From NCBI GenBank assembly GCA_033063855.1, contig CP093831.1, positions 18,290,001-18,354,000 on the forward strand: a DNA stretch of 64,000 nt, in the 5' to 3' direction. This DNA comes from Smittia aterrima (Eukaryota > Arthropoda > Insecta > Diptera > Chironomidae). A program made the translations under genes and the position numbers. The notes under the pieces are model-generated. The model ran no database searches. It was not told the DNA's origin and saw only the letters and a program-made list of their open reading frames with translations. Below are positions 25,079 through 38,458 of the stretch, piece by piece (the stretch's first letter is position 1; each line of letters starts with the position of its first letter).

Positions 25079-26196
25079 ATGGCAACGCAAGTGACCAAAG
25101 TTGTAAAATTTAATCCGATTTTTATTGAATCCAAGTTTAAATGGGAAGTGCGTGAGTGGCCTGATTTGAAGGAGACCGCAATTGAATCGTCAAGGATTGA
25201 GATTCCTGAAATCGACGCCTTCTGGTGGATTCAAATAAATCCAAAAGCTCTCGCCCGCAATCAAGAAGAAGGAAACGACCGAAGCTTTAGAAAAGCTTTC
25301 AATTTTTCTTTGAAAATGCGTTCGAGTACTTGGAAAGGAGGAAATTATGAAGTTGAAGTTCAATGTTATGAAACGGAAAGATACACAAAGAAGCGACAAA
25401 AAGTTTTCTCTTTCGATTTCAAGAAGATAGATCAAGCTTTCATAAGCGTTAATGAGAATATTTACTCGGAACAAGGTTCATCGATCTGCTCCGCATTCAG
25501 AACAAAGGTCTTCGAATTTAAAGTAACGATCAAGTTTTTAGGTTCTTCTGTTGTTCGTAGTAAGCAATACGATCCATTTGCTGCTAACTCCGAAGTCTTA
25601 ACTAACGTCAGATCATTGATGAGTAACACAATTTTCTCGGACTTCATTTTTATCGTGAAAGACAAAGAATTTAAAGTTCATAGAAATATTCTTGCTGCCG
25701 CAAGCTCGGTCATGCTCAAGATGTTCACTTCAAACATGGAAGAGTCGAGAACGAATCGTTGCAAAGTCGACCACGTTGAGCCAGAAGTGTTTGAAAAGCT
25801 TTTGGAATATATTTACAAAGGAAAACTCCCCGAAAACTTCAAAGACTATGCGAGAGATCTTTACGCTGCTGCTGATTATTACGGAATTGATAAACTTAAG
25901 GAAGCTGCTAGGATAGAAGTCACAGAAACTCTTGAAGCGTCAAATGCAATTGATACTTACAAATGGGCATGCCAATATGATCTCTTAGAACTAAAAGCTG
26001 ATTCATGGCAAATCGTTAAACGGTATAACTTTTATTAATTCAGAATAAAAAAATTAATAAATATTTATTATTTTATAGGGATGTGCTTAAGATTTTCTTC
26101 CCTATGAAGTACGAGCCATTGACATTCAAAGAGATCCAAGATGTCCTAATTGAGAAGAAGAGACAAGAGAATTTCTGGAAGAACTTTAAATTTTGA
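25079..26196 (+). CDS. MATH and BTB/POZ domain protein (SPOP-like)
   Basis: Two exons (25079-26022 and 26079-26196) encode 353 residues from the ATG at 25079. The N-terminal 160 residues match a divergent MATH domain (FKWEVREWPDL ... WKGGNYEVEVQCYE). Residues about 178-290 are a BTB/POZ domain: NTIFSDFIFIVKDKEFKVHRNILAAAS, then MLKMFTSNMEES, then VFEKLLEYIYKGKLP and YAAADYYGIDKLKEAA. The C-terminus resembles the 3-box/BACK region of speckle-type POZ proteins. Such proteins act as substrate adaptors for Cullin-3 ubiquitin ligases: MATH binds substrate, BTB binds Cul3 and dimerises. Expanded lineage-specific families of MATH-BTB genes are known, and this divergent copy is more likely one of these than the conserved orthologue (roadkill/SPOP). 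The final exon encodes only 39 residues. Confidence 0.87.
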
Positions 26197-26524
26197 AGTC
26201 CAAAGCTCAAATGTTTAAATTACAAAATATCCAATAAATATTTTTCATAATATTAATTTTACGATTTAGATTATCTTTGCAAACAAATTCTTATCGGAAT
26301 CATAAAGAGAAATATTTCCGCTCTCTTAAAAATAAGAGAGTAAATTGGATTTTCAGGGTCGCATTCAGATTTCTTGTTGTCAACATCATACCTCAATATC
26401 GGTTATCTACTTCCATGCACAAACACAATCAAAAATATATGCAACGACAATTGGTTTATTCCTTCTTCAGCTGTTCATTCTCTCTCAAACATTCAATAAC
26501 TCTGAGCTCGACGAGCAAGTCACG
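26197..26524. other. Intergenic region between MATH-BTB and carboxypeptidase genes
   Basis: The 3' end of the MATH-BTB gene (AATAAA near 26234) and the 5' end of the carboxypeptidase gene meet here. It contains the hairpin at 26321-26340. No coding exon is seen; upstream codons in frame with the carboxypeptidase (from 26345) contain no better start than the ATG at 26525. Confidence 0.35.
26321..26340. repeat. Perfect 8-bp-stem hairpin
   Basis: CTCTCTTA, four A residues, then TAAGAGAG: a perfect inverted repeat with a 4-base loop. It lies about 185 bases before the carboxypeptidase start codon and about 125 bases after the MATH-BTB stop, so it could be in either flank. Confidence 0.6.
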
Positions 26525-28064
26525 ATGACGAAATCAGGTCAACTCGTATTTTTACTCTTCTCATTTTGTGTTGCGATGGCTTGTGATACAGAAGCAAACA
26601 AAGCTCGCTACGATAATTATCGCTTAGTGCGATTGCATCTTGAGACTGAGGACCATATCACATTGTTCAAGGAAATCGAAGCCGAGTCTGATTCCTATAC
26701 ATTCTACGGTCATGCTCTTGCCGCTCCTCAGGATGTTACAATTCTAGTTGCAGCTCATAAGTAAGTAGTAAACATCATAATTATCGATTAGCAAAATTAA
26801 AAAGTATTTTTCAGGATTTATGAGCTTCAAGACATTACCGAGCGATATAATGTCAAGTGTACAATCTTAGTGAGTGGATTATCTTGAGACAGTTTTAATT
26901 GCTTATGATAACAAGAATGATAATTTATTAATGTAAACATTGTAGGAGAGAAACGTTCAAAAGCTTATCGACGATGAAGAATCTACAGTAAAGCCGAAAA
27001 CAACGCCAGCCTCTGACTTCGATTGGAATCACTATCATCACTTGGACACAATCTTCCGATGGATGGACAAGCAAATCGCTGATCATGATTTTGTTACTTC
27101 ATTTAGCTTGGGGACGACGTATGAAGGTGTTGTGATCAGAGGACTGAAGATTTCAAAGCAGAGCGGCAACACCGGAATATTTGTCGAGGCAGGAATCCAC
27201 GCGAGAGAATGGATCTCACCAGCAGTTGCAACGTACACCATCAATCAACTTATTAGCTCTGATGGTTTGTGATTTTCAAATGGTCGTGGGAAACTTATTT
27301 ATACGAATTTAGTTTCAGATCCTCAGATTAAAGATTTGGCTCAGAACTTCGACTGGTATTTTGTTCCAGTCCTGAATGCTGATGGTTACATCAACACATT
27401 TGATCGAGATCGCTTGTGGAGAAAGAACACGAAGCCTTATGGAAGAAATAGAGGAGTTGATTTGAACCGAAACTTCGATATAAACTGGGGAGGAACTGGA
27501 TCGTCGTCTAATCCACGCGATTATGACTTCTGTGGCTCTTCAGCCTTCTCAGAGCCAGAAGCAAGAGCAATCAAAATATTCCTTGATGAACATGCTAACG
27601 AATATCGAATCCAAACTTATTTATCGCTTCATAGCTTCAGTCAGCTCTACATGTTCCCCTGTATGTAAACTTAACGGTTTTTACTCAATTTCAACAGCCC
27701 AGTTACTAAATCTTTAATTTTAGACGGACACATTCCTGATCGTGTCAGAAACTATGAGCACTTGAAGCAAATCGGAGAGAAAGCAGTTGAAGCTATAAAA
27801 ATTACCCATGGCAAGGTCTACGTAACCGGAAGTTCCATCGAAACAATTTATCCCAACTCAGGATCAAGCATGGATTACGTTTATGCTAACTACGATATCC
27901 CAATAACATTTACAATCGAATTACGTGGCCCGAAGGACACTCCAAATCTTTTCATCCTGCCAGCTAATGAAATCACGCCTACCGCTGAGGAAATTCTCAA
28001 TTCATTCATCGCTGCCTTGAATGAAGCTCGCAGCTTAGGCTATTACAAACGAGATGAATTGTAA
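26525..28064 (+). CDS. Zinc carboxypeptidase, M14 family (carboxypeptidase A-like)
   Basis: Five exons (26525-26760, 26815-26869, 26946-27264, 27319-27660, 27724-28064) give a 430-residue preproenzyme. Residues 1-19 form a signal peptide ending MACDTEA. The activation peptide follows to about residue 117 (YRLVRLHLET ... FYGHALAAPQDVTILVAAHK). The catalytic domain holds zinc ligands His182 and Glu185 in GIHAREW and His308 in LSLHSFSQ, substrate-binding NADGY and DLNRNF, and the general base Glu383 in TIELRG. The position matching residue 255 of bovine carboxypeptidase A is Met367, pointing to preference for hydrophobic C-terminal residues rather than Lys/Arg. These are secreted digestive enzymes, usually in the gut. 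The donor of intron 3 (GTTTGT) is weak but is the one that keeps phase. AATAAA at 28094 follows. Confidence 0.93.
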
Positions 28065-29017
28065 CTCATTAAAATGACGATTGAAATTTTCTTAATAAAT
28101 ATCAACAGTTAGTCAGGGCTTGAGAGTAATTTTCTAGCATTTATCGAGACGAGATCGCTTCTTTCGTTGTTTTTTCATTTGTTCATAACTTGCAGGTTCT
28201 TGAGTAATCCTAGTTTAGCATGTTATAGAGTTAGCCAAGATTGAGAAATTAATTATTTTAATTTCAATGTAAATTTCAACGTAAACAGAAAAATATTTTC
28301 TTCAAGATGATTGAAACGGAACTCGAAAATATTTTTCGTTCTGACAGCAGGAAAATCAGAAATATTTCTCTCTTTATTGAAAACTTGATGAAGCACTTCA
28401 TAAAGTTCAATGAAACTATAATTTTTTTTAATTAACTTGAGATTTGCGTTCACAAATGTTCAACGTCCACTTGACCTGAAAATATTTCCATTAAGAATTT
28501 AAATTTATAAAAACTGCAAACTTCTAGTTGTTCATCTTTCGTTTATTTGGCTCATTAGGTTGATCTTACAGCACGCGATTGTGGAAAGTTGGAATCTCAC
28601 GGATCAACATGCATGAAAAATTACACTTCTGGCTTTTCTGATGTTTTAATAATCTGTTGTTTGATTGATTTGTGTACAATAAAGTCATTTAGCATAACAA
28701 AACATTTGTAATAACATTTGTGAGTTATTTTTTTGTGTGTCAGCAAGATCAAGCAAGAAAAAGAAATTGAAGTCAAAATACTTTTCTGCTCGTCTTACGA
28801 CAAAAATGAAAAAAGAAATAATAAGAAAATAGTTTTTTAAGTTTAATTAATTATTCATTTATAAATAGAGACACGTATAGTTTGATGTTAGCGCGCTGGC
28901 GCATCGGATGGTCTTGAAGCAGCAAGAGAAAGAGAGAGAGAGAGTGGACGATGGTGCAGTAAACAATTTTTTTTTTCGTGGCGACACTTTGCGGTCTAAA
29001 TTTCAAACGAATGAAAT
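28065..29017. other. Intergenic stretch, convergent 3' ends
   Basis: AATAAA at 28094-28099 serves the carboxypeptidase. The right part is the 3' flank of the myofilin-like gene on the other strand. A short GA-rich microsatellite (AGAGAGAGAG) lies near 28930-28945. No gene is seen. Confidence 0.4.
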
Positions 29018-29589
29018 TTACTTTCTTGGCTTGGTCTCTGGCTCGTATTCCTCGCCGATGACAATTGGGGCATGTTTGTCTCTGAGATACAAGCCATATC
29101 GTGATGGATATCTGCGTTCCAACTCCTTCATGCGATCATTATGATCATCCCAAGCTTGTTGAGCGGTGATTGGGCCACGGCTAATGCTCACTGGAAGGAA
29201 GGAAATGTGGTCAGTCAAAGGAATCTTTCGGGAAAGTTGGGATTTTCAAACCTGGTCGGTCTCTTTGGTGTTGATAGATGCCACGTGGGGAGTATCCGTA
29301 GGTCTCTCTGTGAACTGGTAAGTAACGATATCCTGGGGCTGTGATTCTACCGTTAGCGGTCGAGGGTTCATCGTAGATTGAGAATCCTGTGCTGTGGTAG
29401 CCTTCACGGCCTTCACCGGCACGAATGTCTTCAGATCCTAAAAGCGAATATTCGATTCTTGAGTCTCTAGCTTTGAAAAGCTTTAACTCTCTGTATACCT
29501 TTCAATGATCTGATGTATGCTTGCCAGAACTTGGCCTTTTTGTTTGGACTTTCGTTGTAACCAATCATGGCGAGATGATTCTTAAACAT
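29018..29589 (-). CDS. Mf: Myofilin-like muscle thick-filament protein
   Basis: Three exons (29589-29499, 29437-29252, 29190-29018) in consistent phase encode 149 residues from an ATG with context CAAAATG. The sequence starts MFKNHLAMIGYNESPNKKAK, continues FWQAYIRSLKGSEDIRAGEG, then YLPVHRETYGYSPRGIYHQ and RGPITAQQAWDDHNDRMKEL, ending ERRYPSRYGLYLRD and a charged tail. It has no signal peptide or membrane helix; it is basic and rich in Tyr/Arg. I associate this pattern with insect myofilin, a small protein of the thick-filament core of muscles, which in Drosophila has many short alternative exons. The match is from memory of the family only, so the name is tentative. Other isoform exons may lie upstream or in introns but were not seen. 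Confidence 0.6.
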
Positions 29590-32500
29590 TTTGGCTGCGT
29601 TTGTTTTTTTTGGGGTTCCTCGACTCAATCAAAATATGTCGTTCGCTAATGAAAGAAAAAATTTCTCGGTTAACGATTTCGCCTTCAAACTTCTTCTTTG
29701 ACAAGAAAATTCAAGTTGATTTTATTTTCTTTAAAAAATTTCACGGGATTTTCTTGTGTTTTGCAATATTTTCTTTCTTCTTGTGTTGAGAGACTAAAAA
29801 TAAACTTTCTCATTGGTGGACGTACGAGTTATAAATGAAACATGATCTGAACAATTTCCAAGCGAAAAAGTCTTCGGGCGAACTCATCGCGTGCGAATAT
29901 CGTGGGCGGATATTTCGTAATTTTAAAATTTTCACGGACTTTGCAGTAACGAGTGAGGTTCTTGCGTTTGAGCGAGACTTTCTGAGTCAAATTCGATTCT
30001 TCTCATGATGATTGAGTAACTTAAATGCTCTACTTTTGATAATGCTAAAGATTCTCGTAAAAGATTTTTTTTTAAATGTTTTTCGCGAAACATTTACTTA
30101 GAAGAATCTTACGGAACAGAAATCGATTTCCTTTTAAAAATTCACATTTTTATCTTAAAGAGCAAAATCTAACAAGTTCGTGCTGATGACTGTTGAATAA
30201 GAGTTCACGATCAACTGAAGTGATTTTATGGGCCGACAAATATTTGAAAAGTCTACTGGAAAATATTTCAAACATTGCGAGCTAAGCGAAGCATAAGTTT
30301 TTTTTTGTATAAAGAATGATCGTTTAAGAGCGAAAAAATATTTAATGAAGAGGAGAAATCTTGAGCGGTTATAAAAATAACCTCCCACATAGACTCCCAA
30401 CCGATTATCTAACTTTCGTCCAAATTTTGCAGGTGAATTTTTCTCATTCTCGAAGGTTCTTGAAATTATTGACATTTGCAACATAAATATTCAACTATTT
30501 TTAACACTTCAAAGTCGTAAACATTCGCATGAGTCTCATTGCCAACACATTGAGTCACATGCATGTCCATTTAAGGCGAGCGCTATGAATCACGAATGTT
30601 CTCTAAATTTCACAGAAATGTCCTTTTTAACTAAATTAACTAAACCAATTGAATCTGTAGCTATCACAATCAAACGAAATCCGCACATCGTTAAGCTTTA
30701 GACCAATTTTCAGATTAATTTAAATTTTAAATTCAATCAACTATTGGTCAAACTTTCTCTAATATTTATTTAAATTTCAGAAATTCCTCGTAAAGAATTG
30801 GTTTTCTCGAATGATTCACTTTTCTTGATCCTTCAGGATATTCTCAACCAAATAATTGAACTTACTAATAAAATATTAAACGTTAAACTAAAAAGTTATG
30901 CTGAACTTAACTAAACGAAAGATATTAAACAACTGATCCAGTAAATTTTTGAAACGATAATTTTAAAACTCGAGAAGATTTTTTTTCTTTTTCTTTCGTT
31001 TGGTGGGAAATTTTGTGAAAACTCGCTATTTTTGCTCGCCCTACGACGTTGAGGCACCAACACACCTTAGCATGAGGGAAGCATCGGTCATCTCGATTGA
31101 TTATTTGCAAAAGCGGGGATCCGGCATGTGTCCGAAGTGGTGTCGAGAACTGGCGATTTTCCCCATCAATATGCGAAATCATAAAAAACACACGAAAAAA
31201 GAGTTCAAACACGAGAAAATCTATTTTTATCACACGAGAAAAATTATTATTGTCAAGACTCGAGGTTCAATGGGAGAACGAATACAAAAACATTTTTTGA
31301 TTCTCTAAAAAGCAAATCTCCTACGATATATGATAACAATCAGAAGAATGTTTTAGTTTCTCCTCTCGACTCCTCATCCACTCCTGAGAAAGCCGCCAAA
31401 ACACAAACGAAATATTCATAAACAGTCGGACAGAACACAGATGAATCGAGAATGAATGCCCGACTCAGCCCATCTCATACAGACAGAACACAAGCAAAGG
31501 ATCCTTTTATTTTTGTGCGAGAAAAGTTTGAAGTTTTTTTTAGTTATGATCATCAGTGATGACGTAGCAAGAAATTTGAAGGTCACGTTTTGTGCGAATG
31601 AATTTCACTTGAGGCTAAGCAGAAGAATCTAATGTGCCTAGGAAAAACTTTCAATTTCAGATCCGCTGCAGGAAAAAACGTGTCGATGCCCTTGGAAGCT
31701 CGAAAAAAGAAAATCGCAGACTTCTCTCAATGATTTCACGGAATGGCGCCTTGATCAGTTAGTAAGCAGTTTGTCTCATCCCCAGTTGAACACAGATCAT
31801 TTTATTTATTAATAACATTTGTTTTTCCAGATGAGTCAGAAATCACGTCGTAGATCCCGTTTGGAAATGACGAGATGCAAATTGATCGTTCAACGCCAAA
31901 AGCAATAAACAGAAAACTTTTCACAAAATTTCTCTTTCGATTTGTGAAGAAAATCAAGCTGCACGAGCTAGTTAGTGCAAGTAAGCGTTAATCGGTAGAG
32001 TGAAAACACGTCAGACTCAGTGACGATGATCAGTGGGGTCACGGGCAGATATTTCGAAGAGGATTATTCACGGATTCACGCCTTCTGCGAACGACTCTTA
32101 AATGTCTCTCAAATGTGTAAAACTTCCGATTCCGAATGTTTTTCCTTTCCGCCCATGTACGTCATTCCTCGATCGGAACAACAACGCATTCAAACAGTTT
32201 TCCGCTCAGATTTTCTTCCATTCATCTTTGGCTAACGCGCGTCATGATTTGTCGACGAATTTATTGCTTGAAAGCAAACTTGTTTACTGTCAGCATCGCC
32301 CCCGCGTGATCTCTAAAATATTCGGTTTCAAGTTCATTTGGAAAATTATCCTGAATGTGAATCACAAGTAAAATTGTCAAATTCTCAGCTCTGGTTATCA
32401 ATGTGTTCTAACTTTGCCACCTACGTAAGCCATTTAAAACATCGTGAAAAGCAAAACTCTCTTTCAATTTCCTTAGGATTTGATGTGATGATTTGATATT

Positions 32501-34626
32501 TGATTCGTATTCGGCAGGTGGAGAGTGTGAAGATTAGACTCAAACAGAAGTTTCCTTAGTGTTGAGAATAATGAGTAAAATGAACCAAGGGCAGACCATG
32601 GCCATGATCTGAATAGGAAATCAATAAGAAGGAGATTGAAACAACTAAGCAGCGTCTCAGATGAAAATGTTTTCATAAAAATATTTTTATTTTTTTCGAG
32701 TTTGCTTATAAATTTTCCACAAAAATTAATTTCTGTCTCGTAAAAATTCTACAAATATAATTTTCATTTTCTCCAAATTCAGTCGTTAACATCTCATGCG
32801 ATGCTTGAACGTTCTGAGCTAGAGGTGTTTGTTCTTTTTTCGCGAAGACAAAGAATTAATACTGGAAAATCATAAGATAATCGTAATGAGCGTTGTTTGT
32901 GATGCAAAAAGTTGTGATTTTGACAGTTTCATTGGTCCCGAATTACGATGACTGTGCAACGAGACCAGCTCGATCGAAAGCTCATTTATCAGTTGAGTAA
33001 ATTTTGTTCTCGATGATTTGCCATCAGCGATCGATGCAATGAAAATCGATTTTCTCACCGATTTCTTGTAATTTTAAGGAATGTCGGAGAAAAATAATTG
33101 CTAAGTTTTGGCACTTTTACAGAAAAAAGAAGCCGAGTCGCGAGATCATCTCAAAGACAATCGGAAAATTATTATTCGTGAGCTCATTTCTCAACGTGCC
33201 AAGACTCGCTTCTATGTTTTCGTCAAATTTAATTTGAAGCTGCTTAATTGAGAAATGAGCCTCGTCTCACTTACAGGTGGCGAACAAATTAAAAAGTATT
33301 TCAACTAATTCTAATTCTTATCCTCAAATTAACGTCAGTAAGTACATTCGATTTAATTCGATGAAATGCTTAAACTTTAATCGGCCAAGAATTTCTTATT
33401 CAATCTTTTCATTTTCACTTGCAATCCTCATTATCATTCATCAATTTTCTGATTGTATAAAAAATACTGAACGAAGTATATAGCGAAGTTCTTTTAATGG
33501 AGGGACGTTCGAAGATTGTGAAACTGGGATTCAAATAAAAGGAAACTATATTTTCTGCTTAACTGGAAAGTTTTCTTTTTCATAAAACAATTACAATTTA
33601 TCGAACGTCTCTTTCAGATTTCGCGCGTGGCTTGAAAAATTAAAGTTATGCAACTTCAATAAATGGCAGGCAAATCGAGGAGAATAAAAGCGGAAACTTA
33701 TATTTACCCAAAACCGGAGAAATGAATGACACTTTGGTAATTACTGCACGAGCTTAAAAGCTTAGATCTCATGTTTAAAACTCTAATTCGTTGCATTAAG
33801 TGTTTTTTTGTTTGTTTGATTGAGTGAATACTCAAAAGCTTATGATGTAATTATCAAAGAGCCCATGAAAAATAAGTTAAAATTAAATCTTTCTCTCTCA
33901 CTTGGATTTTTTTTGTTTAAAAATATTTACAAAGTACTCCTGGCTGCTCAAATTCTTTTCTTTTCATTCTTGAAAACAAATCGTCCGGTCGAAATCTTGC
34001 ACATCAATAAATCATCATCGACCATTAGTCGCTATTCTCTTAGCCTAATTAAACGATTAATTTTCTCACCTATATTTAGCGATAAAAGGCACGTTTCTCA
34101 TCAATCTAACTCGTTTGAAAATTTTCCTATTTTAATTAAGGCTTTTTGCTTCTTTGTCAAAATATTTAATTGCCAATTTGTTGGAGAGAAATAAAAAGAG
34201 AACAAATTGGAAGCATTTTCAAACGTAGAAATATTTCTTTTTGTTTTTCATCGAAAGTAGATAAAAAGGAAATTGCACAGTCTAAGGAAGAAACGAAATT
34301 AAAGCCGTGACGAGGCTGACATCAGCAGCTGTCGATATTCAACATTAACAATAATGAAAAAGTACATTCGATAAGGAAAAATTATACTAAAAAGCCTTAA
34401 AAATGTTGCACGAACTAAGTTCGCTTCGCTCTATCTAAAGATTTCTCCGCTTTCGAAAAAACTTCATTGCTAAAATCTATTTCACATGCTGCATCATTGA
34501 CCTTCAATCCATGTCAATATGATTTCTTTGTAAAAAAAATATTCCTTTCTCTCTGCAGTCACTGCGAGTTCAGCTTTTTGATGATCACATTCGAGTTAGA
34601 ACAAGCTTTTTCGCATGCAGTTTATG
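29590..34626. other. Gene-poor stretch between myofilin-like gene and Hr39
   Basis: About 5 kb without a supportable gene. Frames of 60 to 124 codons (30155-30484, 30925-31233, 32020-32235, 33820-34194) are low-complexity or lack domains and splice context. The right end is the Hr39 3' UTR. The left end should hold the promoter of the myofilin-like gene. Confidence 0.4.
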
Positions 34627-36991
34627 TTAATGTTCGCCTCTAAGCAGTTCCATTAGTAGATTGAAAGATGGCTCGTCTTCGCCATCCTTAGGCTTGATTG
34701 TTAACATTTCTTTTCCGACCTAAAATTGTAAATATATTAATATATAAGATTTAGAAAAAGTGTTTTTGGCTTTACCTGACACGTTCTTTGAAGTTCTGGA
34801 ATTCTCAACAAGAGTTCACCAAACTTAGCAGGTGAATCTGGATAATGTCCTATAATAAAATTTATAGGTATTAAAATTTCTTGCCGCAATTTTATCGAAC
34901 TTACCTAAAGTATAAGCTTGCAGAGCTTGTAAAGCTTTCTCTTGACTCGCTCTAACCTTCTCTGGCTCCTTTAACTCAGCAGTGTCTGTTATAAATATTT
35001 TAAATTGAATTTTGCTGAACCAGCAATAAAATATTTTGAAATTTACCTGACGAAAGCAAGACTATCACTTTCATGGCCACGTACTCATACTTATCGACTT
35101 TCAATCGACGTAAGTGATCCGTTAGATTGAGCATTCGCTCAATGCAAACCTGCAAGAAAAAAATGCACATGATCAAGCAACAACATCAAGGACGTTCGAC
35201 CTCAAAAACTTACATGTAGTCCACTGAGCTTCGCTTGAGCTAGCGTTATTGACTTTCCGAGGGAAATTTTAATCTCACCAGGAGTTGTTATGGATCGGAA
35301 GCAGCAGGAAAATAAAAGAAGCTCACACCAAGAATTGATGAGTAGGCAAATTTGATCGTCAATCTAAAACGTGATCGAAATTAGAAAGTTAATCGAGATC
35401 GATTCAATCATAAACTTACTGATATGTTTTTAAAAAGCGGCAATGACTTGCACCACTTAACAATTTTGTAAAGTCTATGGTCGGCGATCTTGCAGAGAGT
35501 TGCAATCAAGTCAGGATTAGAATTGTCATTTGTTACTCCAGCACTTGCTAGGAATGGATTATTTTTGATTGCTTCGGATGATGTTTGATGATCGTCAATG
35601 CTTGTTGTTGGCTGGTTAAGACGAGTTAACTCACTCTCATTGTATTGCCATAAATACTCAACGTCCATGATTTCTTGTAAAAGAGTCGGAACTCCAGGCT
35701 TCATAACTTGATCTCCCGAACCATTCATTGACTTGCCATCATTCAAATTGTTCCCATTTAGCTTATAATGTCCATCTGGACCAATTGATTGATGCTGTGA
35801 GAGCGAAGAGACGGGAAGTGTGTAAGAGCACTGATAAGTCGATCGTCCTCCTCTTGTGCGATCCTCACGAATAGCTTCGAGTTTCATTCCTTTCTGAAGA
35901 CACTTCTCGAATCGACAAGCTGGACACTTCTTTCTTGTAGCAATCGTTACCGGACAAGCTGCGCCTCGCAGGCAAACATAATTCTTCCGATTTTGAACGG
36001 TGCGTTTGAAAAATCCTTTACATGATTCGCATGAGAATATTCCATAGTGGAAACCCGAAATCTTATCAGAGCATATTGGACATGGACTGTTGATTAATTG
36101 TTGTCTTGAAATTCCAGCCGTTGGAATTCCAGTATCTTGTTGATCATTATTGTTCTCTTCATTTGTTCCGACTCTGAAACTTTGTTGCTCTCCATCGATG
36201 AGCGGTCTATAAAGCATCGAGTGATGCAAGCCGCCGCCATTGAATTGTTGTTGTGATGTCGAAGGTGCATAAATTGAATGTCGACCTTGGATTGGTGAAT
36301 GCGTTGGGCTATTGAATTCAGAACTATACGAGTAACACGAGCTGTGAGAAGCATCGCTGTTGTTACGGCTCAGTGATGGCGTGTATGGAGCGTGTCTTGA
36401 AGTCAATGGCGATTGGCTTGGCGAACTTTGAGTGTAAATTGAATGGATTGCTGAATCAGGGCTAGGATTTGCCGGTAGCAGAGATTGCTGCTTTGACCTT
36501 ACAAGTAGGGGACTGTTATTAAGAAGTGCTTCTTGATAAGCGCTGCCTGACGTGCCCGGCTCGAATTTTAAATTTATGATATCGGGGAATTTCTTTGTTG
36601 TCATCGATGAAAATGCTGGCACTTTAAGTTGCTGTATAGTGCTGGGGTTATTGTTCGTCATGTTTTCAGTCGGCGAAATCACTTCCGGCTTGATTGTCGT
36701 TTTTTGCTCAAACTCCATCTGTACCGGACTCGATTTCTCTACCTCCATCATCTCCTCATTTTCTGACAACTCGCCTTCCCATGACATCGGCCGCTGTCCA
36801 TTATTTTTTACATTGCATATTGCAGTCTTCTCAATATTTGACAACTCGAGCTCGCTATCCGAGTTCTCCGAAGTGTCTTCGATCTTAGGAATCGTGATTC
36901 TCACATTGCTACCATCTAAAGGCGCCTGTTCTCTCACATTTCCACTCAGCTCGCTTGGTGAGTTGATACTCGTCACCGATATATTTGACAT
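34627..36991 (-). CDS. Hr39: Nuclear receptor HR39 (FTZ-F1-beta, NR5B)
   Basis: Six minus-strand exons (36991-35420, 35363-35214, 35149-35047, 34985-34905, 34849-34776, 34719-34627) join in phase to 690 residues. The first 300 residues are a Ser/Pro/Gln-rich N-terminal domain. Residues 304-369 are the two-zinc-finger DNA-binding domain, CPICSDKISGFHYG then CESCKGFFKR (the P-box of FTZ-F1-type receptors), followed by the FTZ-F1 box GMKLEAIREDRTRGGRSTYQ, identical in style to Drosophila HR39. The ligand-binding domain spans residues about 430-690 over the short exons and ends in an AF-2 helix (NLLMELLRGEH). It binds DNA as a monomer at extended AGGTCA-type sites and acts in ecdysone responses and reproductive tract development. 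The ATG at 36991 is chosen because upstream codons in frame only offer TTG; an acceptor just upstream suggests non-coding 5' exons. Confidence 0.95.
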
Positions 36992-38458
36992 TTCGTGATC
37001 GCGTTTCAAATTGCAGCTCCTCAAGAAAGATCAAATATATTTCGTTTAGTTTGTTAATGATACTAAAACAAAGCTGCCGTTCTACAAATTATGCGGTTTG
37101 ATAAGGGTTTCCTTTCATCAGATCTAAAAATAGTCCAAAAAAAAATCAGCGATTAGTTATGACGAAACCACAAGCATTTTCCGGTTTTAAAGACTCAAAT
37201 TGATTTTGTTCGTAGCTCCTTCTTCTTTACAAATTATTTTAATTTCTTCTTTTTTTTTTGGGATAACCTCCTCCAAAAATCCCACTCAGGTGTCTACATG
37301 ATAAGCAAACAGCCCCTGATTTGCAAGCAAAGGAATTCGAGTTCATCACCGTCGTGGTAGCTTTGCATGAAAACAATTAGGTTTTGACTGTATGCGACTA
37401 AGAATTCTCTGTTTGTGTAAGTGAAGGTCAGCTAACAAGGTCGTAGGCTTTGTTTCTTTTCTAAACTCTCGGCGTTTACACCTCTCGCACAAAATTAAAG
37501 CTTATTCGATTTCACAAACTTAGGAAAAGGATTTTTAATTATTCTTCCTCAAATATCATAAATATTATCCAGCAGCACACTATTTTGCTTGTGAAGCTTC
37601 AGCGATCGAAATGAACGAGAAGAAAAATAAAGAGACCTTTATGCTTGTGTTCATGTGTAATAAAAGTTTGTTTCTTTTTTCGAATCAAAACTGTTCTTTC
37701 AGGTTTTCTTACACACGCTCTTCATTTCTTTTTTTTTTCCTTTCATCGATGGAGGATTTTTCTAGATTACCTTGTGTTAAGGCAAAAATTAATGTCGCTT
37801 CTTCACCGGAAGGCAAATTGCATTTTAGCGAAAAAAAATTTACTAACTAACGGTGAATAATGCTCGAAATATTTCGCCACTCAAACACAACGAGTTTCTT
37901 ATGATTTTCATGTTTCGCGTATTTTTTTTATTCTTGAAGGCCACTGAAACATTTCACTACTGAGTCAGAAAACCAACCGAGCAGCTTTTTTTTCAGGCGC
38001 TGCAGTGATTCATTGATATTTTTGCGAACTAATCCATTTAACGATGCTCAATGGGGTTATGTCGATGATTGTTCCATAATCTTCTTTGCTAACTTACATT
38101 AAACTTGGACACTTTTTTATGAGAAAAGAAGTCAATGAACTCATAAATGTCTTCAACTCCAGGTAGGCAAAAAACTTTTATTCACTTCAGTTTAGAGCTT
38201 TCTTTCACTATCCCTGGATATCACGCATCCATCTCCTTATCTCCAAAGAGACATGTTATAATGTAAATAAACATAAAAACTGATCGCTGTACGAATAAAT
38301 TGAAGAATTTCATGAAAGCGATATGAAACCATGTCACAGCATTTTCACCACTGGATTCTGAGATTGCCCAACTCGACATTGCCTACAGAAGACCACCAGA
38401 TGTCGTATTACGTTTGCCATAGTTTGTGTCCCTGAAGAAAAACAAAAAATTGTAAACA
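36992..38458. promoter_or_regulatory. Divergent region between Hr39 and a ZAD zinc-finger gene
   Basis: About 1.5 kb between outward-transcribed genes. A probable splice acceptor (TTTCTTGAG) for the Hr39 coding exon lies at about 37021-37030, so Hr39 5' exons and its promoter may lie further out. No supported coding exon was found; the frames at 37611-37860 are T-rich and lack domains. Confidence 0.4.

Noticed and set aside
32020..32371. Overlapping plus-strand frames of 71 and 89 codons
   Set aside because: No domain, no splice pairing, and both lie in gene-poor AT-rich sequence.
33820..34194. 124-codon plus-strand frame with hydrophobic parts
   Set aside because: The start codon is not ATG, and the hydrophobicity follows from T-rich DNA; no homology seen.
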